Positions 6,552-10,311 of a stretch of DNA of 10,311 nucleotides are shown here, piece by piece. How positions within the stretch are numbered: position 1 is the stretch's first letter; every line of letters begins with the position of its first letter. The notes under the pieces were generated by a model, which made no database searches, was not told the DNA's origin, and saw only the letters and a list, made by a program, of their open reading frames with translations. The translations under genes were made by a program, and so were the position numbers. The DNA is from an uncultured Candidatus Soleaferrea sp. (lineage in GTDB: Bacteria > Bacillota > Clostridia > Oscillospirales > Ruminococcaceae), in NCBI GenBank assembly GCA_934527325.1, contig CAKTAG010000032.1:1-10311 (forward strand), written 5' to 3'.

Positions 6552-7628
6552 TTATTTATTAAAACGCTCTTCTTTTTCACAATTATACAAGCTTTCATTA
6601 TTATATGTTTCTTTATTATATGATGGTATAATTTCTACGTTTATAATTTTTTGTTTTATATTTTCAATTTCAGCAATAATATCTTTAGGAACAAGATGCC
6701 CTGTTGTTGAAGAAAGCCCAACGCCACCTTCTGCAAGACCAACCGACCGCGATTCTCCACCTAACTCTTTTCCATCTCTTATATCTTCACAAATATCATA
6801 TACTGCTCCACCAACTAACTTCATAACAGATGTTAACACGTTATTTGGTGCTAAATGATGTTGATCTTGATCTACACCTATTACATACTTATTATTTTCT
6901 TTAGCTGCTTCTATAACACCTTTACCTAAATTTCCAGCTGCATGAAAAATAACATCTATACCCTTTGTATACATAGCATTTGCCATTGCTTTTCCTTTTG
7001 CATCATCTTGGAAATTATTTGCATATTGAACATCAACTTCAACATGCTTTCCAAGCTTTTTAGCCATGTATTTAACTCCACCTTCAAAACCGTACCTAAA
7101 TCTATCAATAACTTCTCCTTCAGCCCCAAGTATTATTCCTAAATTATTCGTTTTAGTCATACAAACAGCACTACAAGCCGCTAAAAAAGAAGACTGTTCA
7201 TCTTTAAAAGCTAATGATAGTGTATTAGGTAATTCATCTTCATATCTATAATCTAACATTACAAAAAATTTATTAGGATTTTTTTTTGCAACATTTTTTA
7301 AAGCTGAAGCCATTCTATAACCTACTGCAAAAACCACATCTGCGCTATCTGCCATTTTCTCTAAATTAGGTTCATAATCTGCTTCTTGTGCCGATTCAAG
7401 GTATTTAATAGCAAAACCCATATCTCTTTTTACTTTTGTCATTCCTTCCCAAGCAGAAGCATTAAACGATTCATCATTTATACCAGCAGTATCTGAAACT
7501 AAACCTATTGAAAATTTTTTTACTCCATTTTCTTCTGTACTTGATTTTTTATCACAACCTGCCAACTGCAAAATTACTATTAACGATAAAGCTAAAACCA
7601 AAGTTATACATAAAAATTTTTTCATCAT
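6552..7628 (-). CDS. BMP/PnrA-family substrate-binding lipoprotein of an ABC transporter
   Basis: Extracellular lipid-anchored binding protein (Bmp family), whose characterised members bind purine nucleosides (PnrA, BmpA) or related compounds such as riboflavin. The 358 residues begin with a lipoprotein signal peptide: basic MMKK, a hydrophobic core and lipobox QLAGC with acylated C25. Family motifs follow: SDTAGINDESFNASAWEG (45-62), FKDEQSSFLA (141-150), IFHAAGNLGKGVIEAA (227-242), VIGVDQDQ (249-256) and VLTSVMK (264-270). The ligand cannot be assigned. Two adjacent ATG codons compete: AAAGGAG is 5 bases from the first and 8 from the second, so the protein may start one residue later. The last 25 or so residues are a charged, Asn-rich extension. 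The ATPase and permease genes usually found beside such proteins are not in the window, so it appears to be unlinked from its transporter. Confidence 0.9.
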   Translation of the reverse strand: MMKKFLCITLVLALSLIVILQLAGCDKKSSTEENGVKKFSIGLVSDTAGINDESFNASAWEGMTKVKRDMGFAIKYLESAQEADYEPNLEKMADSADVVFAVGYRMASALKNVAKKNPNKFFVMLDYRYEDELPNTLSLAFKDEQSSFLAACSAVCMTKTNNLGIILGAEGEVIDRFRYGFEGGVKYMAKKLGKHVEVDVQYANNFQDDAKGKAMANAMYTKGIDVIFHAAGNLGKGVIEAAKENNKYVIGVDQDQHHLAPNNVLTSVMKLVGGAVYDICEDIRDGKELGGESRSVGLAEGGVGLSSTTGHLVPKDIIAEIENIKQKIINVEIIPSYNKETYNNESLYNCEKEERFNK

Positions 7629-7662
7629 TTAAACTCCTTTTAAACATCTATAAATATAAAAA

Positions 7663-7681
7663 ATACTAAATTTGTTAGTAT
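7663..7681 (-). other. AT-rich hairpin with T run in the lipoprotein gene leader
   Basis: The minus-strand sequence ATACTAA-CAAAT-TTAGTAT is a 7-bp inverted repeat followed by six T (7663 to 7658). It lies upstream of the ribosome binding site at 7640-7634. The stem is almost all A and T, so it would be weak; it may be a minor attenuator-like structure, an operator or chance. A possible -10 TATAAT sits upstream (7710 to 7705) without a good -35. I see no purine-riboswitch core here. Confidence 0.25.
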
Positions 7682-7770
7682 ATGTATTATGGTATTAAAA
7701 ATTAATTATACTGCACAAAGAAATTCAAACCTGTATTAACTATAACGCTATTTTTACCCTTTAACATACA

Positions 7771-7802
7771 ATATCTGCTACAGCCTTCCCTGTAACAGAT
7801 AT
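7771..7802 (-). terminator. Hairpin after gap, probable terminator or mRNA 3' end
   Basis: The minus-strand transcript contains AUAUCUGUUACAG, a six-base loop and CUGUAGCAGAUAU. This is a 13-bp stem fully paired on that strand (one G-U wobble becomes a C-A mismatch on the other strand), so it is built for minus-strand RNA. It begins 14 bases after the gap stop. The downstream U-tract is poor (UGUAUGUU), so it may terminate inefficiently or act mainly as a stabilising 3' end, letting some transcripts continue into the lipoprotein gene. Confidence 0.55.
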
Positions 7803-7816
7803 ATTGAAAATTATTT

Positions 7817-8827
7817 TTAATCTACATTATTCATATGGGAAATTAATGATAATACCTTGTTAGAATAACCCCATTCATTATCGTACCAAGCAACTAATTT
7901 AACAAAATTACCATTTAACATAATACCTGCTTTAGAATCAAAAATAGAAGTATGTGGATCTGTTATAAAATCTGAAGAAACTAAATCTTCATCAACATAT
8001 TCTATAACACCTTTCATGCTACTTTCAGAAGCTTCTTTAACTTTTTTACAAATCTCTTCATAAGTAGTTGTTTTTTCAAGCCTAACAGTTAAATCAACAA
8101 CAGAAACATCTAGAGTTGGAACTCTAAAAGCCATACCTGTGAGCTTACCTTTTAATTCAGGAATAACTAATGCACAAGCCTTAGCTGCCCCAGTTGAAGA
8201 TGGAATAATATTTCCACAAGAAGCTCTACCACCACGCCAATCTTTTTTAGAAGGTCCATCAACTGTTTTTTGAGTAGCAGTTACGGCATGAACAGTAGTC
8301 ATTAACCCCTCTATTATTCCAAAATTATCATTAATAACTTTAGCCAATGGTGCCAAACAGTTAGTTGTGCACGAAGCATTAGAAACTACTGTCATATCTT
8401 TTGTATATTTTTCTAAATTAACACCGCAAACAAAAGTTGGTGTATCATCTTTTGCTGGTGCTGAAATAACCACTTTTTTAGCTCCAGCCTTAATATGTGC
8501 AGAAGCCTTTTCTGTAGATGTAAACACACCTGTAGATTCAACAACATAAGTTGCTCCACAAGCACCCCAAGGAATTTGTTCTGGATTCATTTCAGAATAA
8601 ACATTAACGCATTTACCATTAACAGCTAATTTTCCATCTTTAACAGCAACTTCTCCGCCAAATCTACCATGAACAGAATCATACTTTACCATGTAAGCCA
8701 TATAATCTACATCTATAAATGGGTCATTAATCCCCACTACTTCATAAACATCTGGCTGTAACATTGCTGCTCTAAAAACCAACCTACCAATACGGCCAAA
8801 ACCGTTAATACCTATTTTTATTGCCAT
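7817..8827 (-). CDS. gap: Glyceraldehyde-3-phosphate dehydrogenase, phosphorylating, NAD-type
   Basis: Glycolytic enzyme that converts glyceraldehyde-3-phosphate, NAD and phosphate to 1,3-bisphosphoglycerate in the cytosol. The chosen ATG at 8827 gives 336 residues, the usual length, and has GGGAGG seven bases upstream. A longer reading from a TTG at 8842 would put the start inside that ribosome binding site and is rejected. GINGFGRIGR (6-15) is the NAD-binding loop, D35 in INDPF favours NAD, C153 in SNASCTTNCLAP is the catalytic cysteine and H180 in TTVHA its partner; WYDNEWGYSNKV (314-325) is near the C-terminus. The motifs TATQKTVDGPSKKDWRGGR (183-201) and INDPFIDVDYMAYM resemble E. coli GapA and eukaryotic enzymes rather than the TNDQ-type Bacillus GapA. 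No pgk, tpi or other glycolytic gene adjoins it. It has its own promoter and a hairpin after the stop. Confidence 0.97.
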   Translation of the reverse strand: MAIKIGINGFGRIGRLVFRAAMLQPDVYEVVGINDPFIDVDYMAYMVKYDSVHGRFGGEVAVKDGKLAVNGKCVNVYSEMNPEQIPWGACGATYVVESTGVFTSTEKASAHIKAGAKKVVISAPAKDDTPTFVCGVNLEKYTKDMTVVSNASCTTNCLAPLAKVINDNFGIIEGLMTTVHAVTATQKTVDGPSKKDWRGGRASCGNIIPSSTGAAKACALVIPELKGKLTGMAFRVPTLDVSVVDLTVRLEKTTTYEEICKKVKEASESSMKGVIEYVDEDLVSSDFITDPHTSIFDSKAGIMLNGNFVKLVAWYDNEWGYSNKVLSLISHMNNVD

Positions 8828-8904
8828 AATAAAACCTCCCAAAAATTATATAATAAAAAGATATATAAATTCTAAATATATACCCTAATTATTTTTACAT
8901 ATAT

Positions 8905-8933
8905 ATTTTATACTAAAACCAATAAATATTCAA
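8905..8933 (-). promoter_or_regulatory. Probable sigma-A-type promoter of gap
   Basis: On the minus strand, TTGAAT (8933 to 8928) is followed by a 17-base spacer and TAAAAT (8910 to 8905), with an overlapping TATAAA two bases upstream. Transcription would start near 8898, about 70 bases before the gap ATG. Both hexamers are good but not perfect, and the region is AT-rich, so alternatives are possible. No operator is evident. Confidence 0.5.
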
Positions 8934-8971
8934 GACTAAAACCTAAAAATATATAAAAAATTTACTAAAAC

Positions 8972-9009
8972 AAAAATTTTACATTGGCAATAATGTTATT
9001 ACCCAATGT
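8972..9009 (-). terminator. Probable terminator after the histidine kinase gene
   Basis: On the minus strand, ACATTGG (9009 to 9003) pairs with CCAATGT (8987 to 8981), and inner AATA/TATT pairing extends the stem past small bulges. AAAATTTTTG follows (8980 to 8971). It starts 16 bases after the kinase stop and before the gap promoter, fitting a terminator that separates the two genes. The stem is modest and the T run interrupted. Confidence 0.55.
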
Positions 9010-9024
9010 TACCAATTACCAGGT

Positions 9025-10206
9025 TTATTTTTGAAGAGGAGAAAATTGTATAGCAACTGTAGACATTTTATTATTAAAAATAATACCACTACTAATGTGT
9101 AAAACATCACTAGTATCGTTTTGACCATGATCTATAGGTATATCTACAGTAACAGTAGTTCCTACTTCTTCCTCAGAATCTATAGTTATTGTTCCCCCAT
9201 GTTCTTTAATTATATATTTAGTTAATGTTAACCCTATTCCCAAACTTTTATTTATGAAATATTTATTTTCAAGACTGGTATATGGTCTAAAAATATCCAC
9301 AAGTTTATCTTTTGGTATTCCAAATCCTTCATCTTTTACTACAATATTAAACGATTCTTTTGATTCGACTGCTGTCACCGTAATATTTTTATGTTTTTTT
9401 GAATATTGACAACTATTAAGTATTATATTTGAAATTGCCATTTCAAATTTTTCACGGTCCAATAATATCCAACGTGGCGCACCTGGTAAAGAAGAAAAAT
9501 TATATGTAAAATTTAAATTAGCTAATTTAACATATTCTGAACAGTCTTTCATCAAATCATTAAAATAATCTGAAAGTTTAATAACTGATTTACTAAACTT
9601 GTTTGTATTAGTAGAAAATCTAATAAGTTCAGATAAATTTTTACATACTCTACACATTTTATAAGTATTTTTTTCCACTACCGAAAGTGAACCAGATATT
9701 TTTTCTTTTTCAGAATCTTGCATTTTTTCTATATTAAGATTTAAATTTCCTAAAGCATTAGTAATTAAATGCATAGGTAGCCTTAAATTATGTGATAGCA
9801 TAGAAACTATATTATCAGTTTCAGTATATAACCTTTCGTTCTTTTCATGCTTATCACTTTCATCATCATCATCATTAATAGTAGGTTTAACAGATTCAAA
9901 CATCAATAAAACACCATTAAAATCATTATTTTTTACTGGTGCAACATTAATTTTACAACCTACAAATGGCAAAAATTTTGCAGTTATACTTCCGTATTGA
10001 TTATTGGAAAACAATTCTTTAATTTGTATCACATTATCAACAGATAGTATCAAATCTAAATCTATTCTTCCAAATGTCAAAAATGTTTTTTCATTTTTCC
10101 AAATAGAATTTACTTCATCATTACATAAAAAAACTGGTATAGGAGCCATAGAATATAAATTTTTTATTGAAGATACAGTACTATTATTATCTTCACTATT
10201 AACCAT
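9025..10206 (-). CDS. Cytosolic PAS-domain sensor histidine kinase, orphan
   Basis: Two-component histidine kinase of 393 residues with no membrane segment or signal peptide. A PAS-like sensor region spans about 16-105 (opening APIPVFLCNDEV). A very acidic linker follows (112-118, NDDDDES), then a HisKA dimerisation domain with H139 in SHNLRLP (H-box) and an HATPase_c domain with N264 (ILNSCQYS, N-box), DEGFGIP (292-298, G1), FRPY (306-309, F-box) and GIGLTLTKYIIKEHGG (323-338, G2). All catalytic motifs look intact. About 35 residues follow the ATPase core (359-393), longer than usual and of unknown role. AAAGGA is 8 bases before the ATG. No response regulator is visible; the upstream side is cut off 105 bases beyond the start. 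Orphan soluble kinases in Clostridia often phosphorylate Spo0A, so that is one candidate partner, by inference only. Confidence 0.92.
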   Translation of the reverse strand: MVNSEDNNSTVSSIKNLYSMAPIPVFLCNDEVNSIWKNEKTFLTFGRIDLDLILSVDNVIQIKELFSNNQYGSITAKFLPFVGCKINVAPVKNNDFNGVLLMFESVKPTINDDDDESDKHEKNERLYTETDNIVSMLSHNLRLPMHLITNALGNLNLNIEKMQDSEKEKISGSLSVVEKNTYKMCRVCKNLSELIRFSTNTNKFSKSVIKLSDYFNDLMKDCSEYVKLANLNFTYNFSSLPGAPRWILLDREKFEMAISNIILNSCQYSKKHKNITVTAVESKESFNIVVKDEGFGIPKDKLVDIFRPYTSLENKYFINKSLGIGLTLTKYIIKEHGGTITIDSEEEVGTTVTVDIPIDHGQNDTSDVLHISSGIIFNNKMSTVAIQFSPLQK

Positions 10207-10267
10207 AATTTACATCCTTTCTATATGATTAATATTTATTTCCAATTCATAATTTTTTTGTAAAATC

Positions 10268-10296
10268 ATTATATCACATTTTTTATCTACTTTCAA
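10268..10296 (-). promoter_or_regulatory. Strong sigma-A-type promoter of the histidine kinase gene
   Basis: On the minus strand, TTGAAA (10296 to 10291) is followed by a 17-base spacer ending in TGA and then a perfect TATAAT (10273 to 10268), so it also has the extended -10. Transcription would start near 10261 and give a leader of about 55 bases. This suggests vegetative expression of the kinase independent of any gene beyond the right edge. Confidence 0.7.
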
Positions 10297-10311
10297 TCTT
10301 CTGATTTTAAT

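Noticed and set aside
6356..6562. 68-codon open frame with a GTG start after tmcAL
   Set aside because: It reads through the perfect 16-bp terminator and into the end of the lipoprotein gene. The GTG lies inside the ribosome-binding-like sequence, and the protein resembles nothing I recognise.
6942..7251. Plus-strand frames antisense to the lipoprotein gene
   Set aside because: They are shadows of the conserved BMP coding frame with no independent support.
7629..7770. Purine riboswitch upstream of the nucleoside-type lipoprotein
   Set aside because: The leader is short and AT-rich and lacks the three-way junction core sequences; only a weak 7-bp hairpin is visible.
8367..8549. Plus-strand frame antisense to gap
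   Set aside because: It is a shadow of a highly conserved enzyme gene.
8828..8842. Longer GAPDH start adding five residues (from a TTG)
   Set aside because: This start lies in the GGGAGG ribosome binding site; the internal ATG at 8827 has ideal spacing and gives the standard GAPDH N-terminus.
10004..10228. Plus-strand frame antisense to the kinase start
   Set aside because: It overlaps the kinase N-terminus, start codon and ribosome binding site, and has no features of its own.
1..10311. A novel defence, mobile or biosynthetic system
   Set aside because: All seven full genes belong to well-known families with intact motifs. There are no repeat arrays, integrases, toxin-antitoxin pairs or clusters of unknown genes.

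Overview
The window looks like an ordinary chromosomal segment of an AT-rich, endospore-forming Clostridia-type Firmicute. The reasons are a spoIVB and spo0A pair side by side, strong Gram-positive ribosome binding sites (AGGAGG, GGGAGG), a lipobox lipoprotein, and AT-rich coding DNA that reads well in the standard code. I cannot name a genus. There are no rRNA or tRNA genes, no CRISPR array, no transposase and no phage genes. Everything visible is chromosomal housekeeping, sporulation or signalling, and I did not find a previously undescribed multi-gene system.

Left end, minus strand: a membrane-anchored nucleotide-sugar dehydratase of the CapD/PglF/WbpM type (75-1964) has its own sigma-A-like promoter with an extended -10. 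It runs toward a further gene whose ribosome binding site and probable GTG start lie at the very edge (17 to 1). A 433-base divergent intergenic region separates it from spoIVB.

Centre, plus strand: spoIVB (2398-3708), the forespore PDZ/S55 serine protease that signals to the mother cell, is followed by a 529-base non-coding region. That region holds a strong hairpin terminator, two overlapping sigma-A-like promoters and a perfect 0A box. Then come spo0A (4238-5035), the master regulator of sporulation, and tmcAL (5091-6290), which modifies elongator tRNA-Met. spo0A and tmcAL are 55 bases apart, separated by a hairpin with no T-tract, so they are probably co-transcribed. A 16-bp inverted-repeat terminator (6493-6549) closes this block and probably also serves the converging block.

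Right end, minus strand: a PAS-containing cytosolic histidine kinase (9025-10206), then a glyceraldehyde-3-phosphate dehydrogenase (7817-8827), then a BMP/PnrA-type substrate-binding lipoprotein (6552-7628). Each has a recognisable ribosome binding site, and hairpins lie after the kinase and after gap. This suggests three mostly separate transcription units. The kinase shows no partner response regulator in the window. Orphan soluble kinases commonly feed Spo0A in Clostridia, so a link to the spo0A gene 4 kb away is possible but is inference only.

The points most worth a second look are the Spo0A promoter architecture (an autoregulatory switch can be read from the spacing), the hairpin that overlaps the only ribosome-binding-like sequence of tmcAL, the GapA/eukaryote-like class of the GAPDH outside any glycolytic operon, and the orphan kinase.
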